Made by a program: the position numbers and the translations under genes
Shown here: positions 25,001-37,700 of the stretch, piece by piece
Layout: each line of letters opens with the position of its first letter
How positions within the stretch are numbered: position 1 is the first letter of the stretch
The notes under the pieces: generated by a model
Seen by the model: the letters and a program-made list of their open reading frames with translations, nothing else
What the model was told of the DNA's origin: nothing
Databases searched by the model: none
DNA from: Lineus longissimus
Taxonomy: Eukaryota > Nemertea > Pilidiophora > Heteronemertea > Lineidae
Direction: 5' to 3'
Assembly: GCF_910592395.1 (NCBI RefSeq)
Contig: NC_088309.1
Span: 9,614,501-9,674,500, forward strand
Length of the DNA stretch: 60,000 nt

Positions 25001-25037
25001 ATGACCGAGATGCTTCACGGGAGCAAAAAAGATATTG
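25001..25037 (+). CDS. Candidate first coding exon of the coiled-coil gene
   Basis: ATG at 25001 opens MTEMLHGSKKDI and ends with one base before a gtgact donor. That phase is exactly what the next secure exon (34637) requires, giving DI-G-KPDQSEKF. The donor is weak at position +5 and the intron would be 9.6 kb. An alternative is that translation starts at the ATG at 34735 (accATGtct), leaving the upstream part untranslated. Confidence 0.3.
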
Positions 25038-28031
25038 GTGACTCAGCATGGCATCTCCGACAGTATCATATTGGATCCTCGTAAATGAAAAAGTGAGACA
25101 AGTCAAGAATTGAGGGAAAGTCTGGCATTGAGCTGCTTGATTTGTCTGTTTTTAATAGCACAGCAGAAAAAAACATAGGACTAAGATGATCAATGATCTT
25201 GGGCTTGGTTCAGAATAGGTAAGAAAGGCACAACATTTAGGTCAATATATACCAATGGTCCTGCACCACACCCCACCCAGCAGTACCAATAGCCACTCCT
25301 CAGTCATGCGGTAGGTCTCAAGGATGGTTAGCCGTAGCCTTGGTCAAATACAAGGGTATCGATTCCTTCTCTGTTATTCTTCCATGGATGTCTAAAGTAT
25401 TTTGGTTCTTGCACAAGCTAGGTGATAGTGATATCTTTCTTGCTAGGTACTCAGAAATGTTCACAATATTGGCTGTGACTAGTGTGCGTATAATGAAAAA
25501 TATTATACCTTAATACCAATCAATCATTCATGGCATTGAGGGAATGATTAATCCAGGTTTTATATGCTGCAATGAGTGATTGGCTTAATTAAGTTGATTA
25601 TGCGACTGATTCATAGTCGTGACAATGAATGATGCAGGTGATTCTTTGTTGTCATCATGTGACTTGTGTTACCTCATGCAACGATCAATAATTTAATGGT
25701 TCATCTAACTTGATTACCATATTCTCATCAATCTCTGGAGATCATGGCCCTCATGTAAATTATGCAGATTATTACTTTTTTCTTTACATTTTGCATCTAC
25801 TTCTGTCCAAAACACACATCTGACATCACTTGCAGTGGTCTTGGTTCCAACCAGATATTAATGCAGCCTATTGATAATACGGTAGTGGGGTGGACGCCCA
25901 CTGCACTGCAGGCAAACAGATGTTATAATACCATAACCAGAAATTGAAGCTATGAAAAACATTTTTGCTACATGTAGAGATGGGCAATGCACTATAAAAC
26001 CATCAAAATACAACCCCTTTGACAATGGATCTGTTAATATGTATCAATTTTGCATGATGGTGATGAATTATTAATTCCTGGCACTAAATCCTGGTCTGGA
26101 TATTTGGTAGCCATAAGAATTTCACGTTATAGAGTTTAGATAAAACTGCGATGTTAGCTGTTACAGGCACTGCATTCCTTAGAACTGCAGATTAACTAAT
26201 CTTTTACCAGATGTCCTTTTCCCAACTTTGTTTTGTATTACACTGGTAGTGGTGGCTCAGAACAAATTTGGGAGAGTGACTGCATGCAGCGCAAAATGAA
26301 AGCCAGAACTGTATCTCATTTCATTTCAAAATCACGATGCTCTTCTGACATCTGGTTTAATAGGAATTTAACTAGGAATCTGATGTTGGAACATCATTGA
26401 ATTACAGTACAAAGGGGTCCAGTTTAATTCTTTTAAGTCTATGTTTTACCTTATCATTATCATAACCTTAATTGTGAGCTAAAGTTTTAGCAGCAGTAAA
26501 GCCAGTACAGAAAGCCCCATCTCTTTACTAATTCCCTGTTACTTCAGTTTAGGAAGACAATTTTCCTGTTAGATTGTTCTGCTCTTGTTGGTATGAAAAC
26601 ATTTAATACCCTGAAGAGCAACAATCGAATATAAAAGCAATGACATTAGAATCGATATATTCCATAAATATTTACAATGTCATTGATGACAAGAAGCCAA
26701 TATGCTTTGAGTCCTCTTTCTTTATCAGTGGACATGCCTACCCAGTCAGATTTGTCAACCATGAGTGCCTATATAGGTCTTATGGTCAAGTGGAAGTTCG
26801 TGTGGATTTTAGTTCGCATTCCACTCCTTTGATCAGAACTTCCTTCAGTAAAGTAGAACATACCTATAGATAATAGAGTCTCTTTTGTACGTCACTCCAG
26901 GGACAATGCATTATGTGCTTTTCCAGGATTGGAACAAGTTTGTGTCGAAATTGGCATTTATATTATAATGTGACTACTCACTCGATTTGGTCCCCTGTGT
27001 CGATATTGCTCCCTATTTGACCTTACTTTGTTTTTTGGGGGGATTGGTTAGAAACAAGACAAGAAGATCCATTAGAGATTCTTGAAGCATTTGTCAAGTG
27101 TCAGATAGCTGGCATAAGTGATGGTAGCCTGATACCATACCAGATAAAGGTTTTTACCATTTATTTTGACAAGGTAAGGCATAACATGCAACTTGTAAAA
27201 TGATAGTTCTTGACATCTGCATTTCTTCACGCTTTTTGAATATATAGGCGTCAACAAAAAGATATTCGTCCTCTCACATGCCAAAGACATCTCAGTCTAG
27301 GCCAGTTTAAACCTAATTGGTACACAACCATAATGGCATGCCAAACACTCACAATCCTGATGGTGTCCATCCTTATCTACTTGGAGAATGACTTCTCAGG
27401 GTGGACCTGAATAATCATGATTTATTTGTTGACATTGTTTATTATTGAATGCTAAATACTTTCACACATTACATAACGATCAAGCCTGCCGGGCAGGTTT
27501 GGACAGTCACCCAGAAAAGGCCTAGCTAAAATGTTCCCTTGGGCTAGCTTATTATGCGTGATAATTAAACCATTTGTATACCTTTGGATTAGCCAAACTA
27601 TTACTAAGGAGTCTCACCCAGGCCTAGGTGTGTGTATACTTGACTGTAATGAGATCTTTTAGTTCCGTACTACTCGTACTTGATTCATTTATTTGCTAAA
27701 TTTTAGCTTTGAGTGGGCCAATAGGAACGAAGGTATCATACATGCGATACACTTTGGCAGGGATTCTTTTTCGGAATACCGTAGACTCGTGTTAACTTAT
27801 TTTACAAGTAAAGGACTTGCTAAAAAAGCAATTTGGATATTTCTATTCGAGTTTCACTTGTCATCTTTCCTGGATTAAATCGTGCATTTGATTGTATTGA
27901 TCAGTGATACAGACCTGTGGCTGTGGTGATTGGTAGGACTGTCAGGGTAGGTGTGATCAAAGATCCATACTTTGTAGTGATGAACTTTTGGTAAAAGTGT
28001 ACATTTTGTTTTATGACTATCCATGACCTAA

Positions 28032-28231
28032 TAGAGTAGAACCTCTCAATTAAGGACACCCTCAGGACTGACAAGTGCTGTCCTTATTAGAGAGGTGTCC
28101 TGATTACAGAGGTCAGTTTGAATGGAAACAACCAATAAGGGACCAAAACTAGTGTCCTGAATAGAGAGGTTGTCCTTAATGGAGAGGTTGTCCTTAATAG
28201 AGAGGTGTCCACTAAGGGAGGTTACACTGTA
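28032..28231 (-). mobile_element. pogo-like MITE, copy 3
   Basis: Ends gagtagaacctctcaatt and agggaggttacactgta. It is longer than copy 1 because the ttgtccttaatggagagg phrase is tandemly repeated internally; the extra bases keep the shared frame open. Confidence 0.75.
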
Positions 28232-31200
28232 CATGATAACATGTAGCTCAAGCCCAACTCCACATTTCTTAACCATCAGCCTTTGATAAGTAAAGCTATA
28301 AGATGCCAAGTTGTCCCAACATTAACTCCATGAAAACTTGAAAGACGAGAACTCGAATACTGCATTATTTACTAAATGACCACTCTGTATTATTTGTGCT
28401 AGTTCGGCCAGGAAAGTCCACGACAGGCCCCAAGAGAATTACATGCTGAGGACTACTCATTCATGAAACTATGGCGGCATTCCGACTCTTCATCTCTTGT
28501 CTCAGGCAATTGGAAAGTGAATTATTTATCACTAAACAATCTGGGCTGGTTCTCTTTTATCTAATTATTCAGTCTTCTTAGCATTCATCCCCTGGCATTG
28601 CCACATCTCGATGGTCTTCGTGTCTTGTGGTGGTAGTACTTACAACTCAGAATGTAATTGCAGGAGTTACATGTCATGATAACTTTGGAATTGGAGATTT
28701 GAGGTGATTACGATTAGACTTGTGCTCACTTGGTATAAGCTGGTTTCTCATTCTGTCGTGCCAAGTGTTGTTTTTGATGATCAAGACTGTACTGGACCTG
28801 TTGGAGGCAAGTTTGATATAGTTGAAAGGTACAATCCACACACATGCAGGATCCATGTATCCCTGTATCTACATCACCTGGCTATGAATAATGATTGACC
28901 TTCATATCAATTTGCGAGTCTGAGCTTCTTGGATCATGTTCAATATCAGCACCTCATGAACTCAATCCGGGACGTTTTTTGCTTAACTCTACCAGCGTAT
29001 GTAGCAATTCTGAGATCTATGCTGTATCTTACTCGATTTCATGTTCTGACTTTGACTTCCAAGAGTGAATTCAACTGATTCTGAATATTGATTATCCAGG
29101 CCTACCTGGGGGACTGCATCTTTCGTCTATTTACAGACTTGATGGAATGAATAGAGACGAAATATTGTGGTAAGCCAACCTGTTTCTCAATATTGGAAGG
29201 ACCAAATTTTACCTCATTTTAAAAATGGCACTGGCCCACTCTACTCTGGCAGCTGCAGTAGCCTATTCAAAACCAATCAGAAAGAGAAAGTGATGCACTT
29301 TATCATATTGTGCTGGAAATTATCGTGACTGCTAATTGCTAAATAAGACAATCATCTGGATGTGGAATATGCTACCTATATTAAAATGAATATGGTTGTT
29401 CTGTGCAGTGTGCCCTTGACTATGGTTCTTTGATAGTGCTTAGACAAAAACGATACGCTTAAGCAACCATGAGGAAATCTGGCATTGGATATGGATATTT
29501 TGCGTGGAGTAAAGGTAAATGTTGGAGCATGAGCAGGTATTCCGAGACCTATGGCAAAAGGCTCAGATGTTATCATAAGAGTTAACTGTGAGTTGTGTTA
29601 TTGAAGGGTGCATAGATGATACAAAACCCATACCCTGCTGTGCTTGTTTTCACAAAAAACCTAATTAGATGGACTTTTCGATTTAACTTGGGCCAAAAAT
29701 AAAACAGTCTTCAACAGAATAAACTGTAGATAAGCTCCAGTCCTGGGATAAGCTCCAGTCCTGGGCTTAGACATAGTTTTCGGACCAGTGAGATCATTAA
29801 AAAGACCATTTCTTGCAACTGCGGTCAGTGGTGGTAACTCGTATAGTCAAAGAGGGTGAAAGTTCATACCTGCATTACATGCAACTACATCTATTTTAAT
29901 GATTTGTCCGTACTCTCAGTGTGTGATGATAACTTTTGTGTTTAAAAACTTTGTTAGTTTGTCACAAAAAGTCACCAGAGATGGAGTTAATGGGGGTAGG
30001 ATGGGGTCTGAACACTCCTGCAGTCATATCGCGACACCTCAGGGTTAACATTCACAGATTGATCTGCTCATTGAGGCAAATGCAACCCTGGAGACCTTGA
30101 TTGGAGATGTGCAGTCTGTGTGGCATTCCTATCTTCACCAAGAACTTTTCACCATTTGTTGATAAACACAGTAAAGAAACATGCTGTTTTCCTCTCTTGA
30201 TACCAATACTTTTCCGCTAGGATATTTTCTCTTTGCCTGTACCAACCACTGCCATGGTGGTTTATTCTTGCTATTTTGTGGTGGTCATGCTCTTACCTTA
30301 CCATGCATGATTTATCTTGAAGATCTCTCTGTCTCAGATAAGCCCGGGTTCAGTTAGCATAAAAGAATACAGGTATTTCGTTGTTGATACTTTTTAGTTT
30401 GAACACCTTGTTTCCCAACCATCTGTTTTCCAACTCAGACTTTTTACGTGGCATTTGGCATAGCAAATTGACTGCATGCCGGCAGAAGATAATGCTCTAC
30501 ATGCTCTATGGCTGTCAGAGTTGTGCTGTCGAAACATCAGTGTCTGTCACCTCAGAGTTCCCGTGTTTAATTCCTAGATGGTCGTGATATGCTCACCTAA
30601 TAGGCTTGATCATAGATGGTGACTGTCTTCGTCAACAGCATAGTTACTCTGGCCAGGGTGCCCTGTTTTCCACCTGCAGCATATAAAGTCACCAAAATAT
30701 TGTCTAAAGAGCTTTAGTTTAAGTTTGCTTGCTCTGGACTCAATATGATAATGCTCTGATTGTTGCCCCCCATAGTCATGACAACAACTTCATAAACTTC
30801 AAGGGTTAAGCAAAGGTACATGTAGGCCTAAACGCGGTTGCATGTGTAAATCCATTTGTACTATCCATGTTGCAAAACATGTTTTCAAACAAATCATCCT
30901 TCTTCTCACCTTCTTGATTCTGACATTCAGATATCAGCCAAGCCAATGGTATGCCTTAGGCTGCAGGGGCTAGCTACCTTCAGTAGGCTAATGTACGTCT
31001 ACGCAATTGCATGAGACTAGCATAGCATACTACCTTTAGGCAAATCAAACCACTTCCTGATCGAATCTCAATCTGTTAATAACGATCGATTGGCTTTCAC
31101 GTTTCATTTCATGTATCCCGCCACATCTGACGGTTATTACGATTATGTTTGCTCCCTCATTACCGATAACTAATCTACTTCTCTGCTTTACTTTGCTGAA

Positions 31201-31509
31201 GTGTTATGCTGTATGTGTGCATTTCAGGGTCATTCACATGCTCCTCCAAAGGTTTCGAAATTGAGGTAATGTACACCAGGAATTATCTTTCATGTTCTTT
31301 GTGAAAATACAATGCATGGTGAACTGTGAAAAAGTTGTAAAGCCAAGGCAAAGTTGCCATATCACAGTTGCCACTTGATACTCTGACTCAACATTCCTGA
31401 AGTTTTGGTTGCCCGAGGCATAACTAATACAAGGATTTTCAATATCAATCTTGAACATGAGGACTAATTGCAATGTACTGAACTGATATCATGGATATTG
31501 GTGGAAAGG

Positions 31510-32641
31510 CGACCCCTTGCCAAGAATTTTATTTATTCGTGTAAAATACATGTACAATATTTGATATAACATGACAAGACATTGGATTATGAACAAAATA
31601 AAACGTACATGCATTACACTGGTAACCATGTAGGTCGAGACCTATTATATGGCACCAGATAATATGGGTTGTGTCGTCGGGGTGCCGGCGACATGCGCAC
31701 TAAGTGGGCCGACAGTTTGCACAACGGCAGAAAGTGACGAAAGTGCACATGTCGTCGACATCCAAACGATCCAACCTGTCAAAATAATAAACATTAAGGG
31801 ACGATTTAAAATGCATTTTTTTCAAATTATGTAATTGGACCGGGAGGCTGTTCCACAGCTTCGGTGTCCTCACCCAGTATGAGGCACCGAACGTCTCCGA
31901 GTGGAATCTCGGCTGCGCCAGTCGTAAACCGTCGCCCCTTACAGCCGGGGTTATATAAAAACGTGCATTAAAATCCAGGACATTATAATAAGAATCGTGC
32001 ATAAAAACTAGATCCTTGATTTCCCGACGGTACGACAGGGGCAGCAGAGACAACGCTCGCAGACGCTCCACATATGGCATATCAGGGCCTAAAATGTGAC
32101 GAGTCACCCTCCGCTGGACACGCTCTAAAGTTTCAAGATCACGTCGCACATGTGTGTCGAATACCACCGTACCATATTCAAGGCGACTACGCACAAGTGA
32201 TTTATACAACATGATATTCAAATTAACGTCTGCAGTACGCCCGCATACACGCCTGATCATACCCCACATTCTACTTGCACTGCTTGCAATACCATTGACA
32301 TGAGATGACCATGACAGGTCCGAAGAAAAGACAATACCAAGATCCTTGAATTTATCAACCCGACACAATGCAAAACCATTGATATTGTAAAAGAAGTGTG
32401 TCGGATTTAACTTCCTAGTAACACTCATGACCATGCATTTGCTTGGGCTAAATGTCATGCCCCACCGTTTACTCCAAGCGTACAATTTATCAAGGTCGGT
32501 CTGAAGTAGCAGACAGTCGGTTACAGACTCTATCTCCCTACACATTTTGGAATCATCAGCAAAAAGATCCATGGCAGTACCGTCACTAACGACCTCAGCA
32601 ATATCATTTACGTACAATAAGAATAAAAGAAGCCAAAACAT
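31510..32641 (-). mobile_element. 5'-truncated non-LTR retrotransposon, RT C-terminal part
   Basis: An uninterrupted frame of 313 codons (32641-31700) starts inside reverse transcriptase at FLLYVNDI, the segment after the usual GPLLF, and includes the catalytic LFADDSK motif. It continues through the thumb-like YKSLVRSRLEYGTVVFD, LETLERVQRRVTRHILG and LWNSLPVQL segments typical of jockey/CR1-type LINEs. Endonuclease, the N-terminal RT motifs and ORF1 are missing, as expected for 5' truncation. About 190 bases of 3' UTR follow, ending near an aataaataaaattctt stretch. The lack of stops or frameshifts suggests a fairly recent insertion. It is antisense to the coiled-coil gene. Confidence 0.85.
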
Positions 32642-34636
32642 GGGCTAATATGGTATGAAGTAGGTTTTAGCTAATCCTAATGATCCCACTGCACTTTTTA
32701 ATTTGGGAGTTGACTTTATTTTGTCTGCTGTTGACAAAGGAGTTTTGTTTGTCGTCAAAATAGTTGATATTGAATATTATTTTTGACAGATGGCCAACTA
32801 TCACACCAAGCAACCATTTTTAGACATTTTCAGTGTTGTTCTAATTTCAGTATTTTGAAAATGCCAATTTTAGCTGTGTAAGATTGATTTAGCATTTATG
32901 GGTGGATTAGACGAGAACTTGAAATTTGCATTTGTGGATCGTTTGATATTTTTATAGTCTTAACAAGAAAAACTCTGCACTGGATTGTAACTAAATTGCC
33001 AGAGGTCAACTCAAACTAGTGGCGGTCAGTTACCACAATTCGGTAATAACTGGTTGGGAAAAAAAATCATTTTAATTATAAGAGACAGACCCTGTGGTTA
33101 CTTGAGAGTAGTTCAGTCTCTTGATCAGTCGTGGTCCGGTAAGTTCTCTTTTCGATACCTTTGTGCTCTATTTTATATTTAGCCAAATTAAAGCGACAAA
33201 AGTATCATATATCATCATTATTGGAGAACACACTTCAAGCACAATCTGAAGTAGAATTTGGGGAGCCAAATTAAGGGCATTTGTGGATTTTAACATACTT
33301 GTACATGGGCAATGAGGCCATTGTTGGAACAGGTTGGTAGAAGCGACTTTGGTCCACCATCAATGCACAAGAAACTCAATTTAGCAGAAACCATCCTCAA
33401 CAATTGGGACTGATGTGTACCCATCCCATCCAAAATTGATGCAGTAATAACTTAACGTGTACATTGCAATGCCGGCTTCTAATTTAGTTGATGCGGCTTT
33501 TGATACATGAGACACTGTGAGATACAACAATACCTTATCTTATGTCACTTGACAGAGCAAGGTGTCAGGGACATGATTTATTGCATGAATCAGTAATGCT
33601 ATCAGTGATGATAATCTTCATTAGGCAAATTAAACGGACATGCCTTTGGGCTTTACCAAGGTTTGACTTTGACACCTTTAAATTCGTTCTTGATGGGGGC
33701 ACCGCATTTGTCAGAATCTGTCCGGCAGCGATTGTCCCAGCATGGTATCCTGGAATTGAATGCAAATAATCAATATTTTCAATTAGTCAATCATGTTTAT
33801 CTGTCATGTTTTATGAAGTATAACTCATATCATAAAGGTGAAGTCGGGTAATATTTTCTGTAGTATTGATGTAACTTGGCAGTTGGCATGTCAAAATCTA
33901 TTTGAGAGAAGTTGGCAGGCGTTTACCCTTGGATTAGGCTTACCATGTTAAAATGGATTTCAAGTACGGTTTGTTATTGAACATTCATATATTTTTTAAT
34001 TTGTGTTGAAATCCTTATTCATTTATGCAAACATTTTTAGTAGAGATATTTCTGTCACAGTAATGGTTTCTGTTGGGTGCCTGGACTTGTAGAGTTAGTA
34101 TTTCTGGATGGGGACCTCTGCATTTGAAAGAGGACAAGGTCAGGTTGGTGGTGTTGCTGGGAGTGACCCGAGGGCATCAACAGAATTATGCAACTGATCT
34201 TTTGTTCCACTGATGAATTTGCACTCGAAGACAATTTTCGAGGTACTTATAGTAAAAGTAGTCATATCCTGGTTTGTGTGCAGAGATTTCTGTTTAGCAC
34301 AAGTTTGAATAGTGGTACTCTGGTTGCATACTATACTATCTTGGTCATACATTTTACCTCCAGTGTTTATCTTGATGTTATGCCAAGATGTATGTTTCAT
34401 TTCTCAGACTCATGATACAGGAGCCTTACCCTGACATGAAACATCCTCATCTCGGTGAATAAAAACAATATGATATTTGTCGGCTGTACAGACCTGCCAA
34501 CGAGTACACTTTCAAATTGCATACTGTGGTCAAGTTCTTGTTTCAGGTACCGGTACATCCAAAACAATTTTATAATACTGTTGCTGTCTTAAGTTATAGT
34601 TCACTCAGTTATGCATGCCATCTTTTCTCTTTTTAG
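32642..34636. other. Non-coding stretch before the first secure exon
   Basis: AT-rich with many short frames; nothing recognised. It ends in the pyrimidine tract tcttttctctttttag of the 34637 acceptor. Confidence 0.45.
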
Positions 34637-34772
34637 GAAAGCCGGACCAGTCCGAGAAGTTTTCTCCAACTGGTCAGGATGAGGAGAAATTAGGGAGAAG
34701 TCGATCCAGTGAGTCAAGCATAAAGACAGTAACCATGTCTGATGAGATTAGGGGATCACAGGAATTGCCGAG
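34637..34772 (+). CDS. Scaffold gene exon, first secure coding exon
   Basis: Acceptor ctttttag, donor gtatga. It enters with one base already used and encodes GKPDQSEKFSPTGQDEEKLG through QELPR. An internal ATG at 34735 in a good context (acc before ATG) is the fallback start. Confidence 0.75.
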
Positions 34773-37700
34773 GTATGAATTTATACATTTAATTGTACAA
34801 GAGCAGCTCCTTTTTTAGCACTGTTCTGTCACTTGCTGTTGACCATTGGCAAAAAGTAACTTAACTTACCACAACCTTTTATCTTTGAATGAGAGATAAA
34901 ATTAAGATTCCTGGAAGTAGAATGAAGACCTGATGCCCCTGCCAGGTCACCTAAAAGACCCAAGAAGTGGAAGGTGTGAGGTCACTGGAGATGACTAAAA
35001 ACTCCTCTGTTTTAATATGCCTGATGTTCTTGTGTTTGTTTCAGGTCTGATTCAGCTGACAGCCCACGTGACAGTAATCACAGGTCAAGATTGTCCTCCC
35101 CTCGTCCAGACAGTGGGAGAGAAGATGGTGCTCGTCGATTAGTCAATGACCAGCAGCAAAGAGGTAACCTAAACATGCCATCACCAAGTTATTTGAATCA
35201 AAAATGCGACAAACTTCTTTTTGAGCTGTTGTGGAATCTAAACTAAATTAATGATCAAATAGTACTGTTTTGTCAGCCAGTTTGTCTGAATGCTCTGCGT
35301 CATAATAATTTTTTTAAGGAGGCACATTGAGAAGAAACTGATGAGGCACGTAATATACAGCTGATGACAGTCATCAGCTGTTTGCTGTCTAAGGTCAAGT
35401 TTCTGCATGTCATTTAAAAGTAAACTGTCTCACTTTCAGCTTCTTTGCATGGGAACCTTTCAGCCGGTCTGCGATCTCAGTCACCATCCAGTATTCGCTC
35501 AGTGTCACCACACCCAGCCCAGAGTCCTGCCCGTGCGTTATCCCCAAGTCCTAGCAGATCAAGATCGGGAGAAGCTCGCAATCTCTATACAGGTATTCAT
35601 CTGTCCCCTGGCCCCAGTCAGGAGTGTATGAATCTAGGTTTGTAGTAGTGATGTATTCGTATGTTTGACTTGAGTATTTTGTCAAAGTAGTTCACTGACT
35701 TTTCTCGTAAAAAACAAGTAAAAGGCTAAAAGTTTGCTTACGAGTACGATTGGTAGACTAGAGTAAGAAATAAAAAAACTTAGTAAAAAAAAGAGTTGGT
35801 GTCTAAGGGTCATTTTGGAAAGGGACATTTTTATGAGAGAGACTTCAAAACATCAAGATGAAGCAACAAATGTTTGTTGAAACATTATTTGGTGTCCTGA
35901 AACCTAATTTGGCTATGAATAAGATGCTCAAAATTAAGTTGGTTTTACTCAGATTTTAATTTAGGCCCTTGACAAATGAGTAGTTAAAGCCAAACATTCT
36001 CTCTCAAATTGACTCCTCGTGGATGTAGTTATGAACATTTTGTATTCTGTCTTCAGATATCAATAGATCCCGCTCACCACACCCTATGGAAGACCGTGAG
36101 CCTTACTCCTCTGGTTATGAGGAGGACCATTCCGAGATCTCATCCCAGCATGGCAGGAATACACCCTCATACAGGTCAAAATCCCCATTTCATAATCCCG
36201 CATCTCAGTTGAGATACTCACATGAGTCAAAAGTAAGTAATTCTGATGACAATTTTACCACAAGTGTGCATGATGAGCGAGAGGATGGGAGTGTTGAAGA
36301 GTTGGATCTGAGTGGTTTAGCAAATTATAAAAACACGCACGACTTTTCACCAAGACCAACTGGACATGGCAGCAGTGCTAATGATGCAGCAATGAGACCT
36401 GTTGGTGAATCGGGACATGACCAAAACAGACCTGATAGATCCGACACGACTGATGACACGAATAATGTGACGAATCCAAAGTACCCTTCGACTGATAATC
36501 CTATCGATGTTGTGGAAGTCACTGACCCAAGTTTGTCCCCAGATTCAAGCCTTCAAGGTGGCAATAAGGAGTGTGACATGAGTGATAAAAGATTTGGCAA
36601 AGTTGTTGCCCAAGAAGACATTACGGACTGGAGTAACAGTTCAGTAAAGATTGGTGGAATCGGAGAAAGATTGCGTCGAGATACCCACGGGCCTACAATG
36701 AGGCCAAAGATGGTTAACGGTACTTGGACTATGTCCAGTGTAGTTGATAGCAAAGATGAAGAAGATTCAGAAGGTGAGGAAAGAGATGGGAACACTCCAA
36801 CAGGTACTGATTGTCCACTTGCAGAGCCAGTAAACGTTTTGCAGGCCGACTCAACGTTGAGGGGTGTTTTGAAGAATTCAGATTCTGTCACTGTCACTGG
36901 AGAACGTACCCAATCGCGAGTTCATTTTCATGATATTGTGGATGAAATCTCATATCCATCTGAAGCTTCCTTAGGAAGTGTAGACGATACGTTTGAAAAG
37001 CATAAACAATTATGGGGCGAGTTCCCTGGGATCAGGAGCTCTGGTGACAGAAGTGGTGTCTCCCCGCCACCCAATACCCCGGAATCTCTACCAAACACTC
37101 CTGAATCTTCTTCAGGAAGTTCTACAAGCAGTGAAAAAAATAAACAGGATTCGGGTCTAGATTCCGGGCTTTTCTCAGCCGAAGATAGCTATGGATCAAC
37201 AGAGTTCGGGTCTGAAAGTTTGATACTTCCCAGTGATGACAGTGCACATGCACTATGGGAGTATTTGAATTCCGACTCTTGTGACCATAATTACCAGGGT
37301 TCTTATCAATGGGGATCTGAAAGACCAAGTCCCCTGTCTGCCAGTGGTCGTCCAAGATCACATTCTGTCGACATCCGGCATACTGTGACCATTGAGCCAA
37401 GGATACGAGGAAGTGTGAATGCCATTGTCTCCCCAGGTCCTCCTTCACGTGAGCGTCGTGGGAGTTATACAAGTGATTATGATGAATCCTGGCCGACATC
37501 GTTCTCATTTGCTTCCAATTCCCCTGGACCTACGAGGAGTTCTGTTATAGATTGGCAAGAAGAGTGCGAATTATCGGATCTCGAGGAGATCGATATGGAG
37601 GATGAACCAGACGCTGGAGTGAAATTATTGAAGGATGAGGAAGCGGAGCCAAAAGCTCCTTCTGAGCAGTTTCAGTGTGCCGAGAAGAGCGAGGAGAGGC

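Larger units (their letters stand above)
25038..34636 (+). other. Putative large first intron or intergenic DNA
   Basis: No coding exon can be supported here. It holds a pogo-like MITE (28032) and a LINE fragment (31510-32641, antisense). An 18-bp phrase, ataagctccagtcctggg, is tandemly doubled near 29731-29766. Other short open frames, such as one with ATG at 26640, have no recognisable product. Confidence 0.45.

Noticed and set aside
26640-26873. 77-codon frame with a true ATG
   Set aside because: No recognisable domain, no codon bias and no flanking exon; length is within chance for 60 kb.
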